From NCBI GenBank assembly GCA_028551475.1, contig CM052360.1, forward strand, positions 236,501-300,500: a DNA stretch of 64,000 bases, read 5' to 3'. Below are positions 49,285-60,782 of this stretch, one piece after another. This stretch comes from Casuarina equisetifolia (lineage: Eukaryota; Streptophyta; Magnoliopsida; Fagales; Casuarinaceae). The position numbers were made by a program, and so were the translations under genes. The notes under the pieces were generated by a model. That model was not told the DNA's origin. It searched no databases and worked only from the letters and a program-made list of their open reading frames with translations. Each line of letters opens with the position of its first letter. Within the stretch, counting starts at the first letter, position 1.

Positions 49285-50050
49285 AAAAGTGGAATGGACC
49301 AAATGCTCTGCGTCTCGAGGGTTGGATCTAAAGAGCACCAACCCAAGCCCATGTATAAGATCTCTCCCAAGAACCAGGCCGAGGAAGAGTGTTAAGTGAA
49401 GCCCAACTTGGGCTGGCACAAGTTCACCCACACGAGGGACCTGATAAGCCCAGAAGTTCGTTGCGAGAGAAAGGGGTGCCTTTTATCAAACTTGTTAGCG
49501 GTCATAAAACGATCAGACTAGTAGGTTTAGTGAATTTTCGGTGTTGTTATCACAATGGTCGATGCCTTTTACAAAGTTGACATACCAATTAACTCTTGCA
49601 AAAGTTATGATCGTGGAAGAAAATTTGTTCTAGTGTTCAGAACTAACTAAGTCTGCAAAGAAAAATCATTATGTCCATTCAGATGCTGAAAATTAGTGTC
49701 ACCAGTCTATTTCGTTACCATTAAAGAGGTGAAGCAAAGTTTTGAAGACGACATAAAGGGCCTTTGCTGCCTTCTCGTGTCAGGCACGAATTCGTTGTAA
49801 CCCATGGAAGAAAAAGGAAGCCTAATTCGTGTCAGATTCGATTTTTATCAAAGCAATCAGCTGTCCTTTCTCATGGACAAGCAAAGAGGAACATCTTAGA
49901 CCCTTTCAAAATCACAGTTTACGTGCATTTTTCACTCAACCAAACACGGTATATCAATATGCCCAGAAATTTCATGTCAAGTGTCTCCCAATTCAACGGG
50001 AGCTTCCCACAAATGTTCTTGAACCCAAGGCTCGATAGCGTTTAACTTGT
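49285..50050 (+). repeat. Repeat family A, copy 3 (longest)
   Basis: Collinear with copies 1 and 2: CTCGAGGGTTGGAT, AAGAACCAGGCCGAGG, CCCAACTTGGGCTGGC, GTCGATGCCTTTTACAAAG, TCTCGTGTCAGGCACGAATT, CAGCTGTCC and CCCACAAATGTTCTTGA. It covers both halves of the unit, so it best defines the full length (about 750 bp). Confidence 0.78.
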
Positions 50051-50989
50051 TCGGTAGTTTTCCTTCTCGGAAAGAGGGGGGAAATGCAAATTGTAAAAAT
50101 TCACGCTTCAGGTTTGTAGCTTGAACACAAATTAAATACTGATGTCCAAACTTTCAGAAATGTCAAAATGGGTTTTCAAACATTATTAAGATGGGCTTGT
50201 GAAAAAATTATGTGTAAGAAATGCTTTAATCTTCTTGAGCCAATTTTCGTAGAACAATTGGGTTATATAGTATAATTTTATAATAGTTTCAATGAAATGA
50301 TCACATATTGCCTTTTAATTTTAAAACTTTTGACATAATGATTCAGAATTATAACATTTAGTATTAGAGCTAAGCAAAACACATGACATGAGTTTTGTTC
50401 GAACCAACCTATATATTAGAGAACATATTAAAACCATTATGAAAATGTCTTTATTTGAGTTAATTTTTGTAGAATAATTGAACTTCATAACAAATAATCT
50501 AATTCATTATTTATTATTATTTAAAAGAATTTAACAGTTTTCTGGAAGAAGAAAAACTATTTGGTTTTTGTCCTTTTTTTTTTTTTTAATGTTTTTCTCC
50601 TCAAAATCCTACGTTTCCAATCCAATTTGTGAATTGAATATTCCCTTATTAAATTCACTCACATGTTGTTACCGAGGCGTACAATAAAGGGAACATTATC
50701 GCGTTGTATGTATCCCTTGGCCATAGGAAACAGAAGTCGAGAAGAAGCCATTTAATTTCAGTGGCTTTCTCTCACTTTCCCCGCCCAATTATCTTCTCAA
50801 TAGCGTTTAACGAACACAACAAATGCACAGTAATCTGAGCCTTCCAATTCAATGCGCCTTAAGTTTCCCACTACTTTTGTTCGTTGCTTCGCCGCCTCTG
50901 TATTCTCTTTCTCTCGCCTCGCGCCTCTTTTGACGTAGATACCATCGTCAGCTTCAGACCCCCATCTTGCTCGTCGAAATGCCTGAGCC
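50051..50989 (+). promoter_or_regulatory. 5' flank of the PTST2-like gene
   Basis: AT-rich DNA with a T run at about 50574-50587, becoming GC-richer near the gene start. No gene was recognised and no core promoter element could be assigned. An in-frame TGA at 50984-50986 lies two codons before the chosen ATG. Confidence 0.4.
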
Positions 50990-53900
50990 ATGCTCTCTCA
51001 AACGACCTCTTCCACCCACCACTTCATCCTGCCTTGCTCTCTCCCGCGCTTGAGCCCTCGCTGTCCTGCTTTACCCTCCGTTCTCTTGGTCAGTGGTTGG
51101 AGAAGAGGAGGAAAGAAGAGAATACAGAGATTGTTTGTTGCTTTGAGTTTTGTTGCGGTGAAGGAGAGCTGTAGTCCTGTTCCACGGAGTCCCCGTGGTT
51201 TGTGTGGTGGTGGTGGACCCGGTGGTTGTTCTGGGTTTGTCAGAAGGTGTTTGAACTGGGATAGCGAGGGGGATTTCGATTTGGAGGAGGAGATTTTGGA
51301 GTTCATGAAGGAATCGAGAAACCCGTCAGCGTTTCCCAGCAAGAAAGAGCTGGTTGAAGCGGGGAGGATTGACTTAGTGGTGGCTATTAGGAATAGAGGC
51401 GGCTGGCTCTCGCTGGGTTGGGATTCGAGTGACGAGGAGGAGGAAGAAGAGAAGGTGCAGCAGAATCTCGCTGCTAGGGTTTCTCATTCTTCCTCTGCGG
51501 ACAGCGAGTTTGGACCTGTTTTTGATTGGTTGGGCAACGGAATTCGGACCGCCGGGATGGATTCTACTTTTTCAGGAAAATTTTCCCAGTTAGCCTCGTC
51601 GTCTGGTAGATCACAGTGAGGCTTCTTTTCTATGTTTATTTTTTCTATTTATTCGTTCTATGTGCAAATGTTGTATATAATGAGGAAAAACTTTTGAGTT
51701 TGGAACATTGAAATGGGCTGTATTTTGCAACGAAGCTCAGACTATGCATTGGCTAATTTTTCCTGTTTTTATACTGCTTGAATAAGCTATTGCAAACGTT
51801 GATCCTTTATGTTTGACTGAGGCACCTGTTACCCCTATCTTGCATATGATATGTTCACTGATGCTTTGCTTTAATTGTGAGAATCGTAGTAAACGGAAAT
51901 TCATTGGAATATCAGAAAAGTCATGCTAATTACAGCCTGTGAAAAGATTCTTTACCTTTGAGTTTAGGGTTTAGCAACCAAAACAATCGTGTCTTTCTTG
52001 GGAGGGTGATCTGACTCATGATATGTTTGTAGGGAAACAGCGGCAGAGGATGAGTCTGGGGTTGAGGGTATATTGAAGCGATTGGAGAAACAAAGAAATT
52101 TGACTTTTGGGATTGAATTGAAAGAGAGAGGGAACGGCACTCAGTTTCCTATTAACCGTGGTAAAGATGACTGGCAACCTGGAACCTTCATAGACACGGT
52201 ATGTCAGTTTTGTTAAGTTTAAGTACTGCTGATGTTTTCTTGTGGTGTGATATTTAACTCAGAAATGGTGCCCCACTCTTATCCGTGCTTTCAATTGCTC
52301 CTACTCGTTAAATTATGCAGTGAGCAGTTGCATGTCATTGTGATATGTTTGAGATATTAGATGTTAGGATTGTAACAGTTGTACATGTTTAGTGTTGTAC
52401 ATTCAAGGTGTCTTTGCACGAAATGTTCAAACCATAAGGAAAAAGTTCATGTAAGCACAATTCTGTACTGGTCTCTTCAAAGATGTCTGGGTTTGTGCCC
52501 TGGAAAAAGATGAATAACATCTCAGTAAGAACTCTGGTCATAGAATCTTTCATTTAGAGATACTTTCATGATACTAACTTTGTACTTGATATCATTTCCT
52601 TTGCTAGTAGAAATTTTGTCAATCCTTTTTTCTTTGTTGGTATTGAAATGTCTAAATGGTGTCTGTTGTTTCTTATGCTGTAAAAGACAGTAGGTGGACG
52701 AGAGAGAAACAATCGACTAGCTTCGTTATGTTCCAACAATCGTAATTACAATGACTTTGGGGGCAAGCCTAGCTGGGACAGATCCTTCTTGGATGTTGAT
52801 GGTTTAAGAAATTCAAGTAAGCCAGACACATGGCGAACTTGGAGCATTCAGAGGGCAGGCTTTTCTGATGCCGATTTTGAAGGTTTTTTTCCTTTCTTTT
52901 AGTTTTTTCATGTCACAAATTTCAGGTGGCTGCATAGTTTGAGATACTAGATTAACAGATCACTAACAAGTAATAATGAACAGCTGCTGAAATTGCTTCC
53001 ATTGAAACTAGAACGGGAGGGCCAATGGATGGTTCAGGAGATGAAATTCTTGAAATAAGAGAGGTTCCAAGTGAACCTTCAAAAACAGGGAAAGAATTGA
53101 GCCCTTGTTACAAAGAGATTACTCACAATGAAATACGAAATCGTCTTCAACACCTGGAGGTAGAGCTTTCTTCTGTACTTCACACATTGAGGCTGAATGC
53201 TGGTGAAGTTATGTCACAGAAGGTAAGTGGTAATAATTTTGCTTTAAGACTTGTCATCCAAGTGGTCATTATATTTGATGCCTAGAAAGTTATTATGTTA
53301 ATTCTGCTTAACGGTTTATCAGGTTGGATAGATGGAAATTTAGGTCCTCTTTTGTTGCTGTATGAATTTTGTTTTCTTGCAAGAAAGCGACAGATGGAAC
53401 TTCAAAGCAATTCTTGTTTATACATTTTGAGAAGTACAATTTTGCGTTTACTTTCTCTAGAAAGCATTCCTGTACTGAGACTGCAGTTTCAAGATGGTTG
53501 ATTATAGATCTTTTTTATTTTTTATTCTTCATAGGACCATGAAAGCTCCTCTGAGGAGTTGCAGAAGCTTTCTGATGCTTGGGAGTTCCAGGAAAATGAG
53601 ATCATGGATGCTAAGGGCAGATTGCGGTCAATACGTGCAAAGTTAGCAGTATTGGAGGGAAAGATGGCACTGGCAATAATGTATGCACAATTTCTGGTCA
53701 TTTACCAACATATATATGTCTAACTTGCTCTGTGATTTTGAACGTCATGATCTTATGTTCTTTGCAGTGATGCACAAAAGATGGTGGAGGAGAAACAGAA
53801 AAAAATTGATGATGCTCATAGAGCTTTACAACTTCTTCGTTCTACTTGCATAGTTTGGCCCAATTCGGCCTCTGAGGTGCTATTAGCTGGTTCATTTGAT

Positions 53901-55448
53901 GGCTGGGCTACTCAGGTTTGATCTTCTCTCACATTGATCTAGTAGTTGGAATTAAAATTAATGGTGTTTCTTCTTCTGACTACCTAAATTTTGTTTGGTA
54001 GTTGCCATCTGGATTGCAATTTAGTACTTATATTTTACTTGCTGGCTTTCCTGAGATGTTATGTTTGCTTTCGTGATGGTTCCTCCATGTATAGATTCTG
54101 GCTGAGGATTACTCACAACAGTAAGTTGTTTAAGGTTCTTAACTGTTGAGAACGAAAATGACATGTCCCCCTGCAAACTACCACCCTTATATCAATTACT
54201 TCCAACAGAAAGTTGGCTAAGGTTCTTAACTCTTTTTGGTGCTCTCAAGTGTTGTTACAAGCACATCAAATAGAACCTTGGCCTATTTCTCCTGGAATGA
54301 TGGGCCAAGGGCTCTCAGTACTAGAGCATGTTTTAAGTCGCAGGCTGCTATGTGGAGAAAGTGATATGTTATCTACGGGAACGTTTATATCTGAACTTCA
54401 ATGACGTAGAGGATATATTTCTCTTTAAGGTTCAGAACTACCTAAATCTATGCACACCATCCATTAAGAATCTTCATTTATCAATCGTGGAAAAGTGTAT
54501 TAATGATGTAGTGCTAGAGGCTGCTTTGAACTACTAGGTTATCACCGTCCCTTCTTTGTCTGGAAGTCTGTATCTGGTACACTTGAAATTACGTGTGTAA
54601 CTAATGATAGCAGCTAGCTGAGAGGATTATGCTTTGCTCACAGCGAGGGTTTAATTATGATCATTGCACTTTCTTGGCTCGAAATGATAGCAATCTATAT
54701 TTTGCTATTTTATCGAGCATGTTTGGTGCAAAAGCATGTTTATATTCTTGAAACTGTGCATGCAACTAACGATGGGGGACTAGCTGAGATGTTTGTGGTA
54801 AGTTGATAGTGATGGTGTGAGTTTGATCACCACATTCCTTTGGGTTGAAATCTTAGGTGCATCTAAATGTATGTTGATGTACTGACACAATTGATGTTTA
54901 AACATCTTCAAGAAAAAGGAAAGGCATGTTATTTGATCCAGAAGAGTTTAGAACTTGAAAATCGTGAATATTATATGAAAAATATCAAATGGCTCTGTAA
55001 AAACTTATCTTCATTTGAAAAAACGGGCTGAGATCAATTTTCTTTTTATTAGTATACAGGTCAATTCCCATGTAAAAGGATTTTCTACTTATCCAGTATT
55101 AAAAGAAGTTCCTCTCTTTGTAGTTAGAAATAGACAAGTCAGTGGTGCTTTTGAGATGCCTAACATTAATAAAGGATGTAAATTATGGTATTTTGGCAGA
55201 GGAGGATGGACGCATCAAGTAATGGTGTCTTTTCTTTGTGCCTGAAGTTATATCCAGGCAGATATGAGGTACGTCCGATTTACAAACTTGGTTTTAGTGT
55301 AATTTTCGACTCCTTCCTCTTTAGATTGTTAGAGACTCCTACGTATTTACAGATCAAATTTATAGTCGACGGTGAATGGAGAATTGATCCCCTACGCCCT
55401 GTCGTCAATAACAATGGACATGAGAATAATCTACTAATTGTGACATGA
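50990..55448 (+). CDS. PTST2: PTST2/FLO6-like protein: coiled coil + CBM48 starch-granule factor
   Basis: Hand-built 8-exon model, 561 aa: 50990-51615, 52033-52198, 52687-52882, 52984-53222, 53535-53680, 53768-53915, 55200-55268, 55353-55448. The N terminus is hydroxylated and basic, as a plastid transit peptide. Residues 98-145 carry the motif LEEEILEFMKES...ELVEAGR.DLV.AI..RGGWL typical of PTST2/PTST3 (rice FLO6). About 355-480 is a coiled coil rich in Glu and Lys. The C terminus (about 483-561) is a family 48 carbohydrate-binding module with W488, GSFDGW (499-504), LYPGRYE and FIVDGEWR. PTST2 binds long glucans and delivers them to starch synthase SS4 at granule initiation in the chloroplast; that role is taken from the family. 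Intron 6 (1.3 kb) splits the CBM48. The start follows an in-frame stop. Confidence 0.9.
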
Positions 55449-55982
55449 AGCCGGGATGGAAGTAGCATCCGCATGACTGAATATTTCTTCATCGGATACA
55501 CTGTGTGGTGATGCAGTAGGTGCTTCCCTTCTCTTTCCCTACTTTTTACCTTTTTGCAAACAGAAACTGGGTCGGCTAAAGATTCTTTTGTTGTAGGATT
55601 AGTACATGTAACAATCTAGATGCCTTTACTTTTTACCTTTTTCTCCGTTTCCCTTTGCTAATGGTTTGTGATTGAAAACACATCTATATAACGAGCAGTG
55701 ATCTAATTCAATTATTATTTTTAAATCGAAATTCATATACCTTGTAGAAAAAATGTGAATGCCATGTGAATCTCACGATAGGCATATGTCAAGCACCCCT
55801 TGCTCTTTTTAGCAGCTAGCAAAAACAGGTCCCGTTTTTTGGATTTCCCAAGTTTACTCCAACTCCAATACGTCACAAAAGTTTTTGGTTTGTAAAGACA
55901 CGAAAATATAATGGCAATCAATTGACTATGAGATCGCATAAACTGCCTCAACTCTGTACATCCAAGATAGTACAATTCCTAA
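55449..55982. other. Convergent spacer, PTST2-like / RCC1 3' ends
   Basis: 534 bp between facing stop codons, which holds both 3' UTRs. Nothing else was recognised. Confidence 0.6.
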
Positions 55983-58512
55983 TTAAAGATCAGCTTTACC
56001 ACAAGGATTCTCTACGGCAAATGTAAACCCACTACCACAATAAACATTGATTGTGGCAGCCCTGTTGGGATTGTCACTTAGATTCACTGCCACAGGGCTA
56101 AGTTGATCACACGTGTTCCCCAAGCCAAGTTGTCCGTGTTCACCCCAGCCCCATGTCTTTATTTCTCCATTCTCTGCAACCACAGTTATTGAAAAGATAT
56201 GAAAATCAGCAACTCAACCGATTAGTAGAAACGAAACGACAAAGCTAGAAGATCTTGCCTGTCATCAGCGCAGAATGCTCAGCTCCGGCTGCGATATTCG
56301 CAACTTTTAAACCGTCAAGACCAGAGACTTTCTGCAAAATTGCATTTCTGGGATCTACGAGCAGAGACAAACAAATACAAATTATTGGAGGGACGAGTCC
56401 AAGAGGTAAAGCAATCAAAACAGATATCGTCCAAGCTATCAAGCCCATGCAATGTACACATTATTATTATTAACCAATCTGTTTATGGGCAGGTATTGTG
56501 ATAAACAAGTTACTAGAATAAGTCCCCAGCAACTTTAGATGCATACCAGGTGATTGTTTGATTGGGCTCATTTTCTCCAGATCACTAAGGACTCCATGGC
56601 AGTTGCCACCGAGCATAAAAACTCCCCCATTACCTATTTAAGATACCAAAAGGGCAAAACTGCTGTTTATTTGAAGTTGAAACAAAGAGAAACTAAGAAA
56701 TATTCAGAGAGAGAGATTGGAGAACAGGAAATGTGTTCACATACTAGTCAATGCTAGAGCATGGTTCCATCCAAGAGTTGCTTCCCTAAACATGGAAGAC
56801 GAAGGTAAACACTGAGGAAAGTGAGCATCTGGAGTGCCACTGAACCCTCTTCCCCAAGTGTAAAGACGTCCATCCACTGTCGCAACACAGAAGATACAAC
56901 AACAGATCAGACCACATCTATTTGGGTGACAACTTTCGACGAATGCATCCAATGTTTCAGCTGATTAGATGATCCGAAATACTTGATAAGTTATGGTGAG
57001 GGATAGTTATGCACCAATTTATGTTCTGCTGATTTGCCATATCGGGCAAGAGAAAAATAAATGTACTCACTGGATAGGGCTGCGCTATGATCTCCATTTG
57101 CAGTTATGCCAACTAATCTGACATCATCCAATCCCTGAGTTGCTGCAGGAAGACTGACTGACTTGATCTTATCCCTGGAGATACCTAGTTGACCGCGCTT
57201 CCCAGACCCAAATGCATAAGTTTGACATCCAGAAGAACCTGCACCACGTTGATCTTAGCCATCAAAGCTCGAACAGGATAAAAGAGGTCATGTTTGAACT
57301 TTGCTTATCAAAGCTTCTACTCCTTCATGGATGTAGCTTTGGCCATCAGAATAAAAGTGTTCCTCCTCATTATTCCCCATGGCTATTCGAAAATTCCAGT
57401 TACACTAAGATAACAAAGGCAGATTATGATCCTATTCAAAAGGTCTGTCTTTATAGCATCATCATTGTCCTTGTTTCACTTTTCAGCACTCATACATTTC
57501 CTAGCTGAAGGAAATCTCAAAGCAGAGAAACTCTTGATGAAAATGTGTCTCCTGTTCATCCAACCCTGATTTTCTGTTACATAATTGACAGCACCTCCAT
57601 CTTCCAATACCGGAACAGAATTCTTAAAGCATGTGGTAGTAGATGATGGGACATCCTATTAGTACACACATGTTTTGCTACAAAAATTTACCTTTCAACA
57701 AGACAAGCGAATGCCGCATACCACATGCTATCTGTTCAACATGCTTATTAACAAAGAATGAGACTCTTACAGGAGAGCAAAGTGACCTGTAGTCTCCATG
57801 CCCAAGCTGACCAAATGACCCATCTCCGCAGGTAAAAAGACACCCACTATCTGAAATTATAATCAGCAAGGGATCATCGGCGAGAAAATATAGAAATATC
57901 AAAGTCAATGTCATAGCCCAAAATTACATGAGAACAAACCTGAAACAAATCCAGAGTGGCTCCATCCAGCAGAAACATGGGTAATGAAGTAAGTATGCAA
58001 GGAAGTGACAATCTTAGGATACAAGCTATTAACCATGTCACCGTGACCTAGTTGGCCGGATGAACCCCTTCCCCATGTCAGTACCCTCCCACCTACAAAA
58101 AATATTCATCCACTTGTTATTGTAGATATGAAAATAGTTATCCTCTCGTTATTGTAGATATGAAATAGTTATCCTCTTGTTATTGTAGATATGAAAATAG
58201 TTATCCTCTTGTTATGTAGAAACGAGAAGGAAATAAAACGCATATAATTACAAGAAGGAGAAGAAGAAAAGAAAAGGCGATGGTACCGGACGTCAAGGCG
58301 ATAACGTGAGCGCCGCCGCAGGCAAGCGAAGATATGGGTCCAGCGGAGACGAGAGAAGGAAGGTGAAGTAACTGAGGAAGGAGTTCGTCCTCCTGCCGGC
58401 CCGTGCCCAGCTGCCCCTCCGTTCCTGCTCCCCAACTCCAAATCTTTTGTGCTTGTTGTAGTTCATCTTCTTCGCCGCGTTCCGTGTTTTTTCCTTTTTC
58501 GTCGCGTTCCAT
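55983..58512 (-). CDS. RCC1-repeat beta-propeller protein, 8 exons
   Basis: Hand-built model, 403 aa; exons 58512-58287, 58092-57940, 57850-57692, 57238-57071, 56876-56745, 56633-56547, 56354-56259, 56173-55983. Seven RCC1 repeats can be read: IWSWGAGTEGQLGTG (about 24-38), VLTWGRGSSGQLGHG, LFTCGDGSFGQLGHG, TYAFGSGKRGQLGIS, LYTWGRGFSGT, VFMLGGNCHGV and IKTWGWGEHGQLGLG. Each repeat corresponds closely to one exon, except the sixth, which is split over two. Seven blades give a closed propeller covering the whole protein with no extra domain, unlike plant PRAF/FYVE-RCC1 proteins. The relative recalled in Arabidopsis is the single-copy RCC1-family gene At1g27060; its molecular role is not known to me. 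The fifth and sixth blades are degenerate. Intron 7 begins GCAAGA, a GC-AG intron. Confidence 0.92.
58113..58221 (+). repeat. Tandem repeat, ~32-bp unit, 3.5 copies
   Basis: The unit reads CTTGTTATTGTAGATATGAA plus AATAGTTATCCT, at about 58113, 58145, 58175 and 58208 (last copy partial). It lies inside RCC1 intron 1 and is likely to vary in copy number. Confidence 0.9.
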
Positions 58513-58660
58513 CGTCGCGAAGCTCTGAATCAGTCTCTCGGCTGCCGATTCTCCGAAACTGAGATAATGGGTTGTGACGTCGGTGTCAATCTTGAACCAG
58601 TTGATTGGGCTTGTCCAAGCTTCTCGCAGAGGAGTCTATTTCCGTAATACAAAGCCCAAA
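58513..58660 (-). promoter_or_regulatory. RCC1 gene 5' flank with site II-like and ACGT elements
   Basis: Within 150 bp of the ATG are TGACGTC (58575-58581, bZIP/ACGT core) and two TGGGCT elements (58606-58611 on plus; 58653-58658 as AGCCCA), the site II/TCP motif common in plant housekeeping promoters. Function is inferred from motif identity only. Confidence 0.35.
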
Positions 58661-59448
58661 AGACGAACTTGGTAAAACGTCAGTAAAAGTGATAAAGCAT
58701 ATCGTATTTCCATTGACCTTCTTCCCATCCACGATGTGTTGCAGTGCTCAGTTCTTGTTTAGCATCTGGCTGGTCTCTTTTAACTGTGTCTATGCCTTCG
58801 ACACTTTGAAATAGAGAGTTGGGACTCTTACTTTCCAAGATACAATAAGAACGAAGATGAAATCAAAAATATCGACAGTTTTTCTCTTTATTGTTTTTAT
58901 GTTTGTTTTCCTATCATGCTTTTGCTTCAAAATCAATCAAATTGTTATATTTCTGAACCAAAATGACATTCTAACAAGAGATTTCAGAGCCTAAGCCGCT
59001 GCAACAAGATGCAAGCATCATAAAAATTATTAATAACCTTATCCAATTTACGGGTTTTGCTTGAGAATGTACATAATTAATCTTTAGCAACATGCTTCCT
59101 TTTTCAAGAAGTAAGACTTAGCAACGAACTTACTATTTTTCATAATCTGGAATCAAATAACTTTACGAACATCAAAGCTTATGAGATTTCATAGCAAACC
59201 ATATTTCACATAATTAAAAGGAAACAATTACATAAACTAAAGAAAAAATGGGAATAAATTAGGCAAGAGGGACTTGGAAGCAGTATGAGAACATCGTCAA
59301 ACCAACAGCAGCATACTGGCTTCTTTCAACTAACTTTTCCTTCAACCAGCTTTAGGCCTACAACATCTACGTAAAAATTATATCTAAAACCCAACCTTAA
59401 ACCCACTCAACGGTCACAGAATAGAAAAGCCTTCTACTAATCCTATAA
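58661..59448. other. Intergenic, no gene recognised
   Basis: About 790 bp of AT-rich DNA. It contains the 3' UTR of the RRM gene and distal promoter of the RCC1 gene; nothing else was recognised. Confidence 0.5.
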
Positions 59449-60505
59449 TTACAGGATATCATCATAAGCGACGATTTCTCTGCCCCCGAAAGGCCCTTGC
59501 AAAGCACTAGAAGAATCATCATTATCACTTCTGGGATTCACGACAGCTGAAGCCAGTTTATTACCTCGGCCATGTCTGCTCAGAGGTACCTCAGCTCGCA
59601 GAAGCCTAGAAGAGGACGATCCAGTATCCTTGTTACCAGCAAGTCCAACACCTTTCCGCCATTGGACAGAAGGATCAGCTGCCCACATCACCTCTACCTG
59701 CAACATAAACTCTACCATTTTAATGTCTAAAACGCCAAGTAAAATCCAGCAAAGGTGTACCCTTCTTTGGGTGCCGAGTATAGACAGGAGAAAATAAGAA
59801 AATTAAGCCAACAGATCAATGTGAATGCGCTGTTTGGTCTCCCAATGCACAGAGTTTTTACCCCATATCCAATGGAACCCGATTCCATGAAGTTCAAAAC
59901 TTTGTCAAGCATTGACATCTAAAATCACAATCTTTCCGTCCATAGTCGGAAAATTTCCAAAATTTAAGCTATTTCTCTGACTGAGTAACCGGAAAATCAA
60001 TTTAAAGGACAACCGGAAAGCCTGATCTCTTGTGTGTGATATAAACAATTCAAAAGCAACGAAACGAACCAACTAAAGACATGGTGTTGCAATACAGCTT
60101 TTCTTGCCATTGAATCTCCTCAACTTCCCCTGCTACCAAACGTAAGAGAGAGAGTACCTTTTGGGAACCGACGGTGACTGCGAAAGAGGGATCTAAGGCA
60201 GCTGCCAAGGCGGCTTCCGCTGATTCCTTGGTGCGGTACGTGATATAGGCAGACCCATCCCGGTCGACGCGTATGCGAGAGATGGACCCGTAGATCTCGA
60301 ACCGCGACTTCACATCCAGCACCGAGCAGTCCAGGGGGAGCCCCGTTACCAAAAGTGCTGGGGCTGGCGCCGGCTTCGCTATCGGCTTGTCCACAATCTC
60401 CTCGTCCTCGCTGCGACGGGGAGCCGGACGCCTCCGTTTCCCCACCGACGAGATCGAAAAGTGGCACGAGAAGGCGGACCTGTCCCTCTTGCGATTGCGG
60501 CTCAT
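59449..60505 (-). CDS. Small RRM RNA-binding protein, 2 exons
   Basis: Exons 60505-60158 and 59697-59449 give 198 aa. It starts MSRNRKRDRS with a basic, nuclear-signal-like segment (GKRRRP, about 22-27). One RNA recognition motif follows, residues about 50-122, with RNP2 LLVTGL (51-56) and RNP1 DGSAYITY (83-90). The tail is Ser/Gly-rich and ends GGREIVAYDDIL, which looks like a conserved C-terminal peptide. The single intron cuts the RRM before its last beta strand (VEVMWA). ATG 60505 is preferred over the upstream in-frame ATG at 60679 because the conserved-looking basic start begins here. Its RNA targets are unknown. It is probably the counterpart of Arabidopsis At1g27050. Confidence 0.85.
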
Positions 60506-60632
60506 GATAACACCGACGAAAAGCGTGAACCCTGTTTCGACGCGGTGCAAATTCGAGTTCGTATCGTCTTCTGCGTGGAATCTGAAGATGGGGTTTCGAC
60601 CTTTGGTACTCGTGCGAGGGCGAGGTTGACCA

Positions 60633-60638
60633 CACGTG
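60633..60638. promoter_or_regulatory. G-box CACGTG upstream of the RRM gene
   Basis: A perfect palindromic CACGTG lies 128 bp before the chosen ATG, a known bHLH/bZIP site. Its position is suitable for a promoter or 5' UTR; activity is unproven. Confidence 0.35.
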
Positions 60639-60742
60639 CGGATATTGTTTTTCTGATTATCTATTGAATTAGAAATCAATGGTTATTTTACTTAAATATC
60701 ACCTTCATAAAACTCAACACAAGGACCCTGTTTTTGGTTTTT

Positions 60743-60744
<2 letters not shown>

Positions 60745-60781
<37 letters not shown>
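60745..60781 (+). repeat. (CT)n microsatellite
   Basis: About 18 CT units, situated between two divergent genes. Confidence 0.9.

Positions 60782-60782
<1 letters not shown>

Noticed and set aside
50998-51342. Minus-strand open frame of 114 residues
   Set aside because: Antisense shadow of the PTST2-like first exon.
60120-60635. 171-residue minus-strand frame overlapping the RRM exon
   Set aside because: Out of frame with the RRM motif; a product of the GC-rich exon.
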